Source: Bradyrhizobium aeschynomenes
GTDB lineage: Bacteria > Pseudomonadota > Alphaproteobacteria > Rhizobiales > Xanthobacteraceae
Length of the DNA stretch: 64,000 nucleotides
Assembly: GCF_013178945.1 (NCBI RefSeq)
Contig: NZ_JABFDM010000009.1
Span: 62,001-126,000, forward strand
Direction of reading: 5' to 3'
This document shows, piece after piece, positions 26,830 through 36,071 of the stretch (positions within the stretch are counted from its first letter, which is position 1; each line of letters begins with the position of its first letter). Both the position numbers and the translations under genes were made by a program. The notes under the pieces are model-generated. The model was given only the letters and a program-made list of their open reading frames with translations, ran no database searches and was not told where the DNA came from.

Positions 26830-27237
26830 ATGGTGAGTTCGAAAGGTTCGTCAAAGCAAACGTCAGGCGAGGCGTCGCAACTGATCGACCGGCGCATCAC
26901 GGAGCTCGCCGATTGGCGCGGCGCGATGCTCGCGCGCGTCCGCGACCTCATCAAGCAGGCTGACCCCGAGGTGGTGGAGGAGTGGAAATGGCGCGGCGTT
27001 CCGGTGTGGTCGCATGCCGGCATCATCTGCACCGGCGAAACCTACAAGGCCGCTGTGAAGCTCACCTTCGCCAAGGGCGCCTCGCTGCCCGACCCGAACG
27101 GCCTCTTCAACGCCAGCCTCGACGGCAACGCCCGCCGCGCTATCGACATCCACGAAGGCGATGAGATCGATGAGGCCGCGTTCAAGGCCCTGATCCGCGC
27201 CGCGGTGGCGTTGAACGGATCGAAGAAGAAGCGATAG
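26830..27237 (+). CDS. DUF1801 (YdhG-like) family protein
   Basis: A 135-residue small soluble protein of the DUF1801/YdhG type. The pattern is [39 protein letters not shown] in the first half, and [15 protein letters not shown] with [27 protein letters not shown] in the second. No catalytic role is established for this family that I can apply. Start: ATG after GGAGCGAGATCG. It starts divergently from the chemoreceptor (219-bp gap). Confidence 0.82.
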   Translation: MVSSKGSSKQTSGEASQLIDRRITELADWRGAMLARVRDLIKQADPEVVEEWKWRGVPVWSHAGIICTGETYKAAVKLTFAKGASLPDPNGLFNASLDGNARRAIDIHEGDEIDEAAFKALIRAAVALNGSKKKR

Positions 27238-27316
27238 GCGCGACTTCAGCACGAGGCGGACGCAGCTGCGCCGCGAGGCGGAAGTGCCATTGATCCGAGT
27301 GCGCCACACAAGGAGC

Positions 27317-27447
27317 GTCGTCCCGGCGCACGCCGGGACCCATAATCACCGGCCGACGCATGAGGCATGCGGGTCGACACAGCCGCGCTCACCACGTCAT
27401 CCTGAGGTCATGGATCCCGGGTCGCGCTTCTCTTGCCCCGGGACGAC
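27317..27447. repeat. Dispersed palindromic repeat, 131 bp
   Basis: Bounded by GTCGTCCCGG and its complement CCGGGACGAC. Its left end, up to about 27346, matches the left end of the element at 42406-42522 at almost every base; the right ends differ. It lies between the convergent DUF1801 and acyl-CoA ligase genes. The rest of the 292-bp gap holds no supported gene. Confidence 0.8.
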
Positions 27448-27529
27448 GGTGGAGTACGTGGCAAGCACCGCGCATGCAACGAATACGGCGCCGCACACCA
27501 GCCATCGCGCTCCATGACGGCGCGGGATC

Positions 27530-29092
27530 TCAGCCCACCATCCGCCCGCGGCCCTCCCAATATCGCGCGCGCAGCACCTTCTTGTCGATCTTGCCGACGC
27601 CGGTCACCGGCAGCTCGTGCACGAACTCGATGCGCTTGGGCGCGTGGGCGGAACCCTTACGTGCCTTCACCAGCTCGATCAGCTCCGCCGCATTCGGCTG
27701 CGCACCTGCGCGCGGCACCACGATCGCGGTCACGGCCTCGCCCCATTTGTCGTCGGGCACGCCGACCACGGCGCACATCGCGACATCGGCATGCTGCGTC
27801 AGCACATCCTCGATCTCGCGCGGGAAGATGTTGAAGCCGCCGGAGACGATCATGTCCTTCTTGCGGTCAAGGATGTACATGTAGCCGCGCTCGTCGCGTC
27901 GGGCGATGTCGCCGGTGTGCAGCCAGCCGTTCTTCAGGGTCTCGGCGGTGATGTCCGGCCGCTTCCAATATTCCGTCATCACATGCGGGGCGCGAACGCA
28001 GATCTCGCCGGCCTCGCCCTGCGCAACCTCCTGATCGGCGTCGTCGAGAATCTTCACCTCGCAGGCCGCGATCGGGAAGCCGCACGACAGGAACAACTCC
28101 GGCTGCTTCGGATCGTGATCGGCCTTGCGCAGCACCGACACCGGATAGCATTCGGTCTGGCCGTAGAGCTGCGAGAACACCGGGCCGATGCGCTCGATGC
28201 CCTCGACCAGCCGCGTCGGCGACATCGCCGAGGCGCCGTAGAGCACGAGCTCGAGCGAGGACAGATCGGTCCGGCTCAGGACCGGATGATCGAGCAGCAC
28301 GTAGATCATGGTCGGCACGAACAGTGTGAAGTTGATGCGCTCGCGCTCGATCGTCTTCAGCACGGCGTCGGGGTCGAAGCTCTTGAGCATGTGCACGGTG
28401 CCGCCGCGCATCAGGGTCGGCAGCACCTTGGTGCCGGCGACGTGGCTGATCGGCGCCACCGTCAGATAGCGGGCACGGTCGGGGATCTCGAAGTCGGCCA
28501 AAATCGCGGTGGCGAAACCGCCATATTCGCGGTGGTGACGCAGCGCGCCCTTCGACTTCCCGGTCGTGCCGCCCGTGTAGTTCAATGTCGCGACATCGTC
28601 GGGGGTCGCGAAATTGCGCGCCGTGGCATGGCCGGCCTGCTCGAGGGCGGCGAGCAGGTCCGCGCCGTATCCGGCTTGTCCGAGGGTGAAGACGTGACGC
28701 AGGCCGTCGGCACGCGACGCCAGTTCGCCGCCGCGATCGCGGAACGCCGCGGCATCGATCACCAGCACCTGCGATTCCGAATCCGCCAACTGGAACAGCT
28801 GATCCTCCAGCGATCCCAGCGGATGCAGCCAGGTGATCGCGAGCCGGGACAGCTGCGCCGCCATGCCGGCGCACCAGCTGTCGGCGCGGTTCGCGGTGAG
28901 GAACGCAACGCGCGTTCCGGCCGGCAGGTCGAGCCGCATGAACACGCTTTGCATGCGCCCGATCAGGTCGACGGCGCCCTGATACGTCAATGATCCGCCG
29001 GGCCAGCTGAACGCCGTGCGCGATGGATGGCGCGACAGTGTCAGCAGGGTCTGCTCACAAACGACGGGGAATGCGTGGAGCCGATGGGTCAT
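27530..29092 (-). CDS. Acyl-CoA synthetase (AMP-forming), ANL superfamily
   Basis: A 520-residue adenylate-forming ligase for a carboxylic acid not identifiable from sequence; feruloyl-/cinnamoyl-CoA or medium-chain acyl-CoA ligases are the nearest in style. Motifs: YTGGTTGKSKGA (P-loop), LYGQTE, hinge WLHTGD, and RKKDMIVSGGFNIFPREIE, plus the C-terminal catalytic lysine in VTGVGKIDKK. The start was set at the ATG behind GGGAGG (MTHRLHAFP); about 216 in-frame residues further upstream are low-complexity shadow sequence and were rejected. It is divergent from the plus-strand gene at 29265. Confidence 0.9.
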   Translation of the reverse strand: MTHRLHAFPVVCEQTLLTLSRHPSRTAFSWPGGSLTYQGAVDLIGRMQSVFMRLDLPAGTRVAFLTANRADSWCAGMAAQLSRLAITWLHPLGSLEDQLFQLADSESQVLVIDAAAFRDRGGELASRADGLRHVFTLGQAGYGADLLAALEQAGHATARNFATPDDVATLNYTGGTTGKSKGALRHHREYGGFATAILADFEIPDRARYLTVAPISHVAGTKVLPTLMRGGTVHMLKSFDPDAVLKTIERERINFTLFVPTMIYVLLDHPVLSRTDLSSLELVLYGASAMSPTRLVEGIERIGPVFSQLYGQTECYPVSVLRKADHDPKQPELFLSCGFPIAACEVKILDDADQEVAQGEAGEICVRAPHVMTEYWKRPDITAETLKNGWLHTGDIARRDERGYMYILDRKKDMIVSGGFNIFPREIEDVLTQHADVAMCAVVGVPDDKWGEAVTAIVVPRAGAQPNAAELIELVKARKGSAHAPKRIEFVHELPVTGVGKIDKKVLRARYWEGRGRMVG

Positions 29093-29210
29093 GCGATGGT
29101 CCTCCCGATGTGTCCCGCTGGTTGTTGCGTCGCAGGGGCTTGGCGACGGGGGCTTGGCGAGAACGCTAACAGAATGTCGCTTGCGCTCAAGCCGCGTCAT
29201 GGCGCCGGTC

Positions 29211-29235
29211 GGAACATCGCTGCGCGCGCCGCGTT
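29211..29235 (+). promoter_or_regulatory. EcfG-type (general stress) promoter candidate, GGAAC-N16-CGTT
   Basis: GGAAC at 29211-29215 and CGTT at 29232-29235, 16 bases apart, match the rhizobial EcfG consensus exactly. Transcription would start about 22 bases ahead of the ATG at 29265. Confidence 0.6.
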
Positions 29236-29264
29236 GCCCGGCCGAACAATAGCGGAGCAAGGCC

Positions 29265-29924
29265 ATGCGCACCTCGACAGCGTTTTTTGCAGGAGTCGGA
29301 ACGGTCGCCATCGCCGTCGCGGTCGGCCTCGGCGGCGGGCTCATGATTGCCGAGGGCATGAATCCGAAATCGGCGCCGGTGGAGACGGCCAAGCTCGAGC
29401 GTTCCGCGCCGTCGCCCAGTCCGACCGCGACCTCGTACCTCGCTGCCACGCAGGCGGCTGCGACGACTCCGATCAAGGTGACGCCTGCCGCGACACAGGC
29501 CGCCGCGACACAGGCCGTTGCGACACCTGCGCAGGCCAATGCCTCGCCGCAGCCGCAAGCGGCCGCCGCAGAAGCGACCGCGACGGCCGTGGCTGCCCCG
29601 GCGGCCTCCGATGCACAGGCGGGCGCGTCGCAGGCTGGCACGCCGGACGACGACCAGGCGAAGCTGGTGGACAAGGGGCAGGACAAGGCCGCCGAGAAGG
29701 CTCCAGATCCCGATCTCCAGTCACGCGAGGCCGAGCGCAAGCGTGCCGCGGAGCAGCGCCGTGCCGAGCGGCATCGGCAATATGTCGAGCGTCGCCGGCA
29801 GCGCCGCGAGCAGGATCTGCGTGCCGTCGAACAGGCGGTGCGAGAGGATACGACGCCGCGGGCCTATGCCGCGCAGCCGGTCGACATGCAGGGCCCGCGC
29901 TTCAGCTTCTTCGGCGACGATTGA
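29265..29924 (+). CDS. Membrane-anchored Ala/Thr- and Arg-rich protein, function unknown
   Basis: A 219-residue protein with an N-terminal hydrophobic segment (FFAGVGTVAIAVAVGLGGGLMIAEG) that may be an uncleaved anchor. An Ala/Thr/Pro/Gln-rich stretch with imperfect ATQAAAT repeats follows, then a highly charged Arg/Glu helix (about residues 150-195, predicted coiled coil) and an acidic end FSFFGDD. I recognise no family. An exact EcfG-type promoter match lies upstream, suggesting a general-stress envelope protein (inference). Start: ATG after GGAGCAAGG. Confidence 0.75.
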   Translation: MRTSTAFFAGVGTVAIAVAVGLGGGLMIAEGMNPKSAPVETAKLERSAPSPSPTATSYLAATQAAATTPIKVTPAATQAAATQAVATPAQANASPQPQAAAAEATATAVAAPAASDAQAGASQAGTPDDDQAKLVDKGQDKAAEKAPDPDLQSREAERKRAAEQRRAERHRQYVERRRQRREQDLRAVEQAVREDTTPRAYAAQPVDMQGPRFSFFGDD

Positions 29925-29995
29925 TCGCGCACGTCGGCGTCGCTATCCCTGAGTCAAGCAAAGGCTCTGGGAGGTGCGCGGTGCAAGGATGTTCA

Positions 29996-30961
29996 ATGAC
30001 CAGCCTGCGAGCGCGGCTGCGTCTGCCGCTGATCGCGGCGCCCATGTTCCTGGTGTCGGGGATCGATCTCGTCAGCGCGGCCTGTGCGAACGGCGTGATC
30101 GGTTCGTTTCCCACGGTGAATTGCCGCACGGCCGGCGAGCTCGAAGCCTGGCTGGGCGAGATCGCAACCAGGCTCGCTCGTGCCGACGATGCGAGCGGCG
30201 AGGCCGCCGCGCCGGTGTGCCCGAACCTGATCGTTCACCGCTCCAATGCCCGGCTACAGGACGATCTCGCCGTGCTGCTGCGGTATCGGCCGGAGCTCGT
30301 GATCACCTCGGTCGGCTCCCCGGCACCGGTGATCGCGCCGTTGCATGATGCGGGGACGCTGGTGTTCGCCGATGTCGCCTCGATCCGTCACGCCGAGCGT
30401 GCCGCGGAGGCCGGTGCGGACGGCCTCGTGCTGCTCACGGCCGGTGCCGGTGGCCAGACCGGCTGGCTCAATCCGTTTGCCTTCGTGCGTGCCGTCAGGG
30501 CGTTCTTCGCCGGTCCGGTCGTGCTAGCCGGCGGCATCAGCGATGGCGTGGCGCTGCGCGCCGCCGCGGTGTTGGGCTGCGATCTCGCTTATATGGGCAC
30601 CAAGTTCATCGCCACGCGCGAGAGCATGGCGGATGGCCGCTACAAGGCGATGCTGGTCGACAGCTCCGCCGACGACGTGTTGCTGACCTCGGCCTTCACC
30701 GGCCTGCCGACCAGCATGCTCAGGCCATCGATCGTCGCCGCCGGTCTCGACCCGGATGCGCTGCCGGCACGCGGCGCGATCGAGATCGGTTCGGACATCG
30801 ATATCGGTGCGCGCGAGAACAGGCCGAAGCGCTGGCGGGATATCTGGAGCGCAGGCCATGCAACGTCGGGCGTGTCGGACATTCCGTCCGTCGCGGACTT
30901 GGTTGCGCGAACCGCCGATGAGTATGACCGCGCGGGTGCCATGCGCGGTGCCTTCGTATGA
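29996..30961 (+). CDS. Nitronate monooxygenase-family FMN protein with altered active-site motif
   Basis: A 321-residue TIM-barrel protein related to the enzyme at 9828-10796: LRLPLIAAPMFLVSG, HRSNARLQDDLAV, LAGGISDGVALRAAAVLGCDLAYMGTKFIATRES in segments. The motif that reads AGGHAG in the first copy is AGGQTG here, so the histidine regarded as catalytic in this family is a glutamine. FMN-binding parts look intact, so it may have changed chemistry or only weak nitronate activity (inference). The start is the ATG after AAGGA; a GTG five codons earlier behind GGGAGG is also possible. Confidence 0.85.
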   Translation: MTSLRARLRLPLIAAPMFLVSGIDLVSAACANGVIGSFPTVNCRTAGELEAWLGEIATRLARADDASGEAAAPVCPNLIVHRSNARLQDDLAVLLRYRPELVITSVGSPAPVIAPLHDAGTLVFADVASIRHAERAAEAGADGLVLLTAGAGGQTGWLNPFAFVRAVRAFFAGPVVLAGGISDGVALRAAAVLGCDLAYMGTKFIATRESMADGRYKAMLVDSSADDVLLTSAFTGLPTSMLRPSIVAAGLDPDALPARGAIEIGSDIDIGARENRPKRWRDIWSAGHATSGVSDIPSVADLVARTADEYDRAGAMRGAFV

Positions 30962-30982
30962 TGAGAAACACCGGGTGTGTCC

Positions 30983-30997
30983 TTAAGGCACCATTAA
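30983..30997. promoter_or_regulatory. CtrA-type box (TTAA-N7-TTAA)
   Basis: Two TTAA half-sites with exactly 7 bases between them, 49 bases before the ATG of the 88-residue gene at 31047. Same form as the box ahead of minC. Confidence 0.55.
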
Positions 30998-31046
30998 CCA
31001 TCCCGTCCCACAATCTGCCCGAGTTCGAACTTGGCGGAATTGCGCG

Positions 31047-31313
31047 ATGGGCATCGAGTGGGGGCAGGGCAAGGAGCGCGCGACGCTCGAGGAGATCCGG
31101 ATCCGGGTCGGACATGCCCTGCAGCGGCATCCACTCTGCCGCAACGTCCAGTTCGACATCATGAGCGTGCCGCGCACCGCACGTGGCGGGAACTGGACCA
31201 TCAGCCTGCACTCGGTGGAACCGGCAGCGCTATGGGAGGCTTCCGACATCGTTGCGGACATCCAGGCCGCCTACGACCTTCAGATGCCCGCTGAACTCTG
31301 TTCCGCGGCGTGA
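31047..31313 (+). CDS. Small protein of unknown function, 88 residues
   Basis: A short soluble protein without signal peptide or membrane segment. Mixed alpha/beta content is suggested by ATLEEIRIRVGHALQRHPLC, VQFDIMSVPRT and NWTISLHSVEPAALWEASDIVADI. I do not recognise a family. Support for its being real: codon use like that of its neighbours, a defined upstream regulatory box at 30983, and no better frame on either strand. It lies 85 bp after the nitronate monooxygenase homologue. Confidence 0.65.
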   Translation: MGIEWGQGKERATLEEIRIRVGHALQRHPLCRNVQFDIMSVPRTARGGNWTISLHSVEPAALWEASDIVADIQAAYDLQMPAELCSAA

Positions 31314-31440
31314 GAAAAAATTATCCGTCATGTACACAGGGCGGAATGGTGGCCCCCGTGTTTCTGTGGCATTGTAAAGCCTTAATTAACTCCCACTTTT
31401 CGGCAAAGTGCGGTGTTTCCGCCGGGATACGGAGATTTGC

Positions 31441-32124
31441 GTGACGAAGTCGATCGCTTTTGCCGCTTTGCTTGGCGTCTTGATCGCAGGTGCCGCCGTG
31501 ACCAGCATCCTGATGCGGGACAGCGTGCCGTCGGCTGGTGCGATGATGCCGCCTGTTGTTGCGAAGAGCCCGACCTCCAATCGTGACGCCAAGGGTGACC
31601 GGCTCGCCATGGTCACACTTGCGGCTCCCGAGGTGCAGCAGCAGGGTTCCACAACCAAGACGACGCTGCGCCAGGCCTATGCCTATGCGCCCTCCGAAGC
31701 CGAGATGGCCAAGGCGTCGGCCGCTGCGGTCGTTGCTGCCGAGCCGGTGGTGCCGAAATCCAAAATCCTCGCCCGCAGCGAGCCTGCCCCGGCACCGTTG
31801 AAGCCTGAGGTGCAAAAGGCCTATTCGCTGCTGTCGGACACCCAGATTGCCGGCATCAAGGAGCGGCTGCGGCTGTCGTCGAGCCAGGAATATTACTGGC
31901 CGGCGGTCGAGAGCGCGCTGCGCGCCGTGGCGCGCAAGATTCATACGGCCCGCCAGGGCGCCGCCAAGCCTGGCGCGGTGACGATCGATCCTGATTCGGA
32001 CGAAGTGCAGCAGCTGAAATCGGCTGCCATGCCGCTACTCTGGCAGTTGCGCGACGACCAGAAGGACGAAGTCCGGCGGCTTGCCCGCACCATCGGCCTC
32101 GACAAGGTCGCAGCCGCGATCTGA
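31441..32124 (+). CDS. Exported protein with C-terminal helical domain, function unknown
   Basis: A 227-residue protein. The N-terminus is a signal peptide or anchor (SIAFAALLGVLIAGAAVTSIL), followed by a disordered Ala/Ser/Pro stretch. The C-terminal 95 residues form a helical domain (SLLSDTQIAGIKERLRLSSSQEYYWPAVESALRAVARKI) that resembles LTxxQ/Spy-type periplasmic proteins in style; this is a weak similarity. The start is a GTG at 31441, seven bases after a GGAG; an ATG eleven codons upstream would add a hydrophilic charged segment. It converges on the gene at 32205-32684. Confidence 0.72.
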   Translation: MTKSIAFAALLGVLIAGAAVTSILMRDSVPSAGAMMPPVVAKSPTSNRDAKGDRLAMVTLAAPEVQQQGSTTKTTLRQAYAYAPSEAEMAKASAAAVVAAEPVVPKSKILARSEPAPAPLKPEVQKAYSLLSDTQIAGIKERLRLSSSQEYYWPAVESALRAVARKIHTARQGAAKPGAVTIDPDSDEVQQLKSAAMPLLWQLRDDQKDEVRRLARTIGLDKVAAAI

Positions 32125-32151
32125 ACTGGGTGATCCGCACCAGTGAATAGA

Positions 32152-32180
32152 AATAAAAAAGGCCGCGCATTGCGCGGCCT
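32152..32180 (-). terminator. Terminator of the gene at 32205-32684
   Basis: An 8-9-bp GC stem (32160-32168 with 32172-32180, 3-nt loop), followed on the minus strand by TTTTTT and more A/T. It lies 25 bp after the stop. The hairpin may also stop the plus-strand gene arriving from the left, though no T run follows in that direction. Confidence 0.85.
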
Positions 32181-32204
32181 TCATGCTTTCCAGGGAGTCG
32201 GTTC

Positions 32205-32684
32205 TTATCGGGCCGGTGGATTGGCCTCCGGATGGCCGCCGCTCTCGGGGCCGGCTCCGGTGGGCGACGATGCCGGGGCGGACCTCAGGTCCGGACCAGG
32301 CCGCGCCGGCTGGGTCATGGTCGGCGCCTCCGGCGGAGTGATCGCCGCGCCTGCGCCCACCGTCGTGCCGCGGTCGGTGTTGGTCGGTGCAGATGGCACC
32401 GGCGTCGGCTTGTCGCCCCCGGCGAAGCGGGTGGCGCCGCCGCTCTGATAACCGGCCACCAGAAGGCCGCTGACGATCAAGGCGAGCACGAACATGCCGC
32501 CGAGCTCCGGCAGCGCGCCGGATGGCGCCATGCCTCGGCCGCGGCCATCGCCTTCGAGCGCGACCGCCGCGATCTCACGGTTGTGCCGCGAGCGCAGAAA
32601 CGCCAGGAACGCGCCCGCGGCGATGATGATCGTCGCGGCGAGCGTGAAGAACATGAGCCAGCTGATGGGTTGATCGCCTTGCAT
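32205..32684 (-). CDS. Two-TM membrane protein with Pro/Ala-rich tail, function unknown
   Basis: A 159-residue protein with two hydrophobic helices (WLMFFTLAATIIIAAGAFLAFL at about 9-30, and MFVLALIVSGLLVAGYQSG at about 60-78) and a disordered Pro/Ala/Gly/Thr-rich C-terminal half. I know no function. The start is the ATG with AAAGGA seven bases ahead of it; longer in-frame starts lack ribosome sites. Monocistronic, with a clear terminator. Confidence 0.7.
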   Translation of the reverse strand: MQGDQPISWLMFFTLAATIIIAAGAFLAFLRSRHNREIAAVALEGDGRGRGMAPSGALPELGGMFVLALIVSGLLVAGYQSGGATRFAGGDKPTPVPSAPTNTDRGTTVGAGAAITPPEAPTMTQPARPGPDLRSAPASSPTGAGPESGGHPEANPPAR

Positions 32685-32927
32685 GTCGAACATCCTTTGC
32701 GTGAGGGGTGCATGACGTCCAGTCGCGTCAAACCCGCATGACAATCTCTGTTCGTGGCAATCGCCGATGGTGCGAAAGGTTTCGTGGCGTCCTTCAAAAT
32801 CTCAGCGCTGCCGCCGTCGGAGCTCGGCGCCGCGCCCGTCATGTCGGTCAGCTCGCCATGGCGACTGCGACCTCGCAATCGGGCGCCGGCTGCGCGCGGC
32901 CTGCGTCCCCTGAACCGGGTTCGCCGC

Positions 32928-33782
32928 TCAGCTCCGCCCTTCGCCCGCCGTCCACAGCGCGTCGAGCCCGGCACGATAGGTGGGATAGGCGAACAGGAGG
33001 CCGAGGTCCTGCTTGGCCCTGGTGTTCCGGATGCGCCGGTTGCTGGCGTAGAAGCTCTTCGCCATCGGCGACAGTTCCACACTGTCGAGCGGCTGCTCCG
33101 GCGGCGGAGCGATGCCCATCAGGCTGGCGGCGTAGGCGATGACGTCCTGGGGCGGCGCCGGCTCGTCATCGACGATGTTCCAGGCGCCGCCGGCCTCGCG
33201 CCGGATCGCGCCCATGATGGCGCCGGCGATGTCGTCGACATGGATGCGGTTGAACACCTGGCCCGGCTTGACGATGCGCCGGGCGCGGCCTGCGCGCAGC
33301 TCGACCAGCGCGTTGCGGCCGGGACCGTAGATGCCGCCGAGCCGGAGCACCGCCAGCCGGTCGCCGATCCGGCTCCGCCAATCCTCTTCGACGCGGACAC
33401 GCGCCTGCACCCGGTCATGCTCCGGCGCCAGCGGCGTGTCCTCGTCGATCCAGGCGCCCTGGTGGTCGCCATAGACGCCGACCGTGGAGAGATACACCAC
33501 GCGCCTTGCGCGACCATTGGTGACGGCATCGCCGAACCCCGTCAACGCCGGATCGTCACCAGGCCCGGGCGGCGCCGAAATCAGCACGACATCCGCTTCG
33601 GCGGCCGTCGCCAGTGTCGCGGCCGTGGGCGCCGTGCCGTCGAACAGGTCTAGCTCGTAGCGCGCGAGCTGCGCGCGCTTGTCAGCGCCGCGCACCGTGC
33701 CGGTGACGCGGGCGAAGCCGCTGCCGTAGAGATCGACGAAGCGCTGGGCGGAGTAGCCGAAGCCGATGACCAACAGGTTCAT
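32928..33782 (-). CDS. NAD(P)-dependent epimerase/dehydratase-like protein (extended SDR, YeeZ-like)
   Basis: A 284-residue Rossmann-fold protein. The dinucleotide site is the atypical GFGYSA at residues 7-12 instead of GxxGxxG, as in YeeZ-type atypical SDRs. Also visible are VVYLSTVGVYGDHQGAWIDE (the serine and the YGD tyrosine region), LRLGGIYGPGRNAL, and NRIHVDDIAGAI. The substrate is unknown, perhaps a nucleotide sugar (inference). It is divergent from the NAD+ synthetase gene (180-bp gap). Confidence 0.82.
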   Translation of the reverse strand: MNLLVIGFGYSAQRFVDLYGSGFARVTGTVRGADKRAQLARYELDLFDGTAPTAATLATAAEADVVLISAPPGPGDDPALTGFGDAVTNGRARRVVYLSTVGVYGDHQGAWIDEDTPLAPEHDRVQARVRVEEDWRSRIGDRLAVLRLGGIYGPGRNALVELRAGRARRIVKPGQVFNRIHVDDIAGAIMGAIRREAGGAWNIVDDEPAPPQDVIAYAASLMGIAPPPEQPLDSVELSPMAKSFYASNRRIRNTRAKQDLGLLFAYPTYRAGLDALWTAGEGRS

Positions 33783-33962
33783 GTGTTTGCTCGAATGGCG
33801 GAGCCCGACTTATCCGGCATCGGGCCGCCGGCGCAAATCAAATGGCTGGTGTCCGCAAGGTGGCCCAGCCTGCAGGATCGGTGGTACTGACCTGCCGCCC
33901 TTGTCATGGCTCCCGTCATGGAACATGTCGTATGGTGAGACGACAGGAGATGGACTGCCCCG

Positions 33963-36002
33963 ATGAATTTCCATTCGATCTACCGCCACGGCTTCGCCCG
34001 CGTCGCCGCCTGCGTCACGGCCTCCAGCGTCGCCAATCCGACAGCCAATGCGGCGGCGATCCTGGCCGCGGCGCGCGCCTGTCACGACCAGAACGCGGCG
34101 GTCGCGGTGTTTCCGGAGCTGTGCTTGTCCGGGTACGCGATCGAGGACCTCGTCAAGCAGGATCCGCTGCTCGATGCCGTCCAGCGCGGGCTGCTCACCT
34201 TGGTCGAAGCCTCGCATGACCTGATGCCGGTGCTGATCGTCGGCGCGCCGCTGCGCTTCGCGCATCGCATCTACAATTGCGCCGTCGTGATCCATCGCGG
34301 CGAGGTGCTCGGCGTCATTCCGAAGAGCTATCTGCCGACCTATCGTGAGTTCTACGAAGGCCGCCACTTCGCCTCCGGCGCCGGCATCCGCGGCGAGATG
34401 ATCGAAGTGGCCGAGACCATGGCGCCGTTCGGCACCGATTTGCTGTTCGCCGCCGCCGACGTCGCCGGTCTCGTGATCGGCGTCGAGATCTGCGAGGACA
34501 TGTGGATTCCCGTCACGCCGGCCTCCGAGCTCGCGCTCGCCGGCGCCACCGTGCTCGCCAATCTCTCGGGCAGCCCGATCACCGTCGGCCGCGCCGAATC
34601 GCGCTCGCTGCTGTGCCGGTCGACCTCGGCGCGCTGCCTCGCCGCCTATGTCTACGCGGCCGCCGGTGTCGGCGAATCCACCACCGATCTATCCTGGGAC
34701 GGCCAGACCTCGATCTTCGAGAACGGCGTGCTGCTCGCCGAGAGCGAGCGCTTTCGCCAGACCGGCCAGACCATCTTCGCCGACGTCGATCTCGATCTGC
34801 TGCGCCAGGAGCGCGCGCTGATGGGAACGTTCGACGACAATGCGCGCGCGCAAGACACGGGCGTGCATTGGCGCCGCATCGGCTTCGAGCTGCAGCCTGC
34901 CGAGGGCGACATCGGCTTCATGCGCAGCATCGAGCGCTTTCCGTTCGTGCCGAGCGATCCCGCGCGGCTCGATCAGGATTGCTACGAGGCCTACAACATC
35001 CAGGTCGCCGGCCTGACGCAGCGGCTGCGCGCCACCGGCACCAAGCGAATCGTGATCGGCGTCTCCGGCGGGCTCGATTCCACGCATGCGCTGATCGTCG
35101 CCGCCAAGGCGATGGACCTGCTCGGCCTGCCCCGCACCAACATCCTCGCTTACACGATGCCCGGCTTCGCCACGGGCGCGCAGAGCAAGTCCTACGCGCA
35201 TGCGCTGATGGCGGCGCTCGAGGTCAGCGCCGCCGAACTCGACATCCGCCCCGCGGCCACGCAGATGCTGAAGGACATCGGCCATCCCTTCGGGCGCGGC
35301 GAGCAGGTCTACGACGTCACCTTCGAGAACGTGCAGGCCGGCCTGCGCACCGACTATCTGTTCCGCCTCGCCAACGATCGCGGCGGCCTCGTGCTCGGCA
35401 CCGGCGACCTCTCCGAGCTGGCGCTCGGATGGTGCACCTATGGCGTCGGCGATCAGATGGCGCACTACAACGTCAATGCCGGCGTGCCGAAGACCCTGAT
35501 CCAGCACCTCATCCGCTGGGTCATCGCCTCGCATCAGTTCTCGGCCGATGTCGATCGGACGCTCGAGGCGGTGCTGTCGGCGGAGATCTCGCCGGAGCTG
35601 GTGCCGGTGAAGGAGGGCGAGACGCCGCAGAGCACGCAGGCCGCGATCGGCCCCTATGAGCTGCAGGACTTCAATTTGTTCTACACGCTGCGCTACGGCA
35701 TGCGCCCGTCGAAGATCGCCTTCATGGCGCATCACGCTTGGAAGGATGCAGGCGCTGGCGCCTGGCCGCCGCACTTCCCTGACGACAAGCGCAACGCCTA
35801 TGCGCTCGGCGACATCCGGAAATGGCTGGAAGTGTTCCTCAAGCGCTTCTTCGCCTTCAGCCAGTTCAAGCGCTCGGCGATGCCCAACGGTCCCAAGGTC
35901 GTCGCCGGCGGCGCGCTCTCCCCCCGCGGCGACTGGCGCGCGCCCTCGGACGGCAACGCCACCGCGTGGCTGGAGGATCTCGAGCGCAACGTCCCGAAAT
36001 GA
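33963..36002 (+). CDS. nadE: Glutamine-dependent NAD+ synthetase
   Basis: A 679-residue fused enzyme making NAD+ from nicotinic acid adenine dinucleotide, ATP and glutamine-derived ammonia. The N-terminal nitrilase-type glutaminase has its full catalytic triad: Glu52 (FPELCLSGY), Lys121 (IPKSYLP) and Cys177 (EICEDMW). The C-terminal synthetase domain has the PP-loop [12 protein letters not shown] and [12 protein letters not shown]. The length and triad positions match the long actinobacterial/alphaproteobacterial type, close to the Mycobacterium tuberculosis enzyme from memory. Transcribed alone; the gene beyond is convergent. Confidence 0.96.
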   Translation: MNFHSIYRHGFARVAACVTASSVANPTANAAAILAAARACHDQNAAVAVFPELCLSGYAIEDLVKQDPLLDAVQRGLLTLVEASHDLMPVLIVGAPLRFAHRIYNCAVVIHRGEVLGVIPKSYLPTYREFYEGRHFASGAGIRGEMIEVAETMAPFGTDLLFAAADVAGLVIGVEICEDMWIPVTPASELALAGATVLANLSGSPITVGRAESRSLLCRSTSARCLAAYVYAAAGVGESTTDLSWDGQTSIFENGVLLAESERFRQTGQTIFADVDLDLLRQERALMGTFDDNARAQDTGVHWRRIGFELQPAEGDIGFMRSIERFPFVPSDPARLDQDCYEAYNIQVAGLTQRLRATGTKRIVIGVSGGLDSTHALIVAAKAMDLLGLPRTNILAYTMPGFATGAQSKSYAHALMAALEVSAAELDIRPAATQMLKDIGHPFGRGEQVYDVTFENVQAGLRTDYLFRLANDRGGLVLGTGDLSELALGWCTYGVGDQMAHYNVNAGVPKTLIQHLIRWVIASHQFSADVDRTLEAVLSAEISPELVPVKEGETPQSTQAAIGPYELQDFNLFYTLRYGMRPSKIAFMAHHAWKDAGAGAWPPHFPDDKRNAYALGDIRKWLEVFLKRFFAFSQFKRSAMPNGPKVVAGGALSPRGDWRAPSDGNATAWLEDLERNVPK

Positions 36003-36071
36003 TTGCAAGGAGCAGATCGATCCCGGCCTGTGCCAAGCGCGCGGTCGTTGCCACTGCGATCGGGCCCGCCG

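Noticed and set aside
27530-29740. 216-codon N-terminal extension of the acyl-CoA ligase
   Set aside because: Low-complexity Ala/Ser/Arg sequence running antisense through the gene at 29265; the ATG at 29092 has a proper ribosome site.
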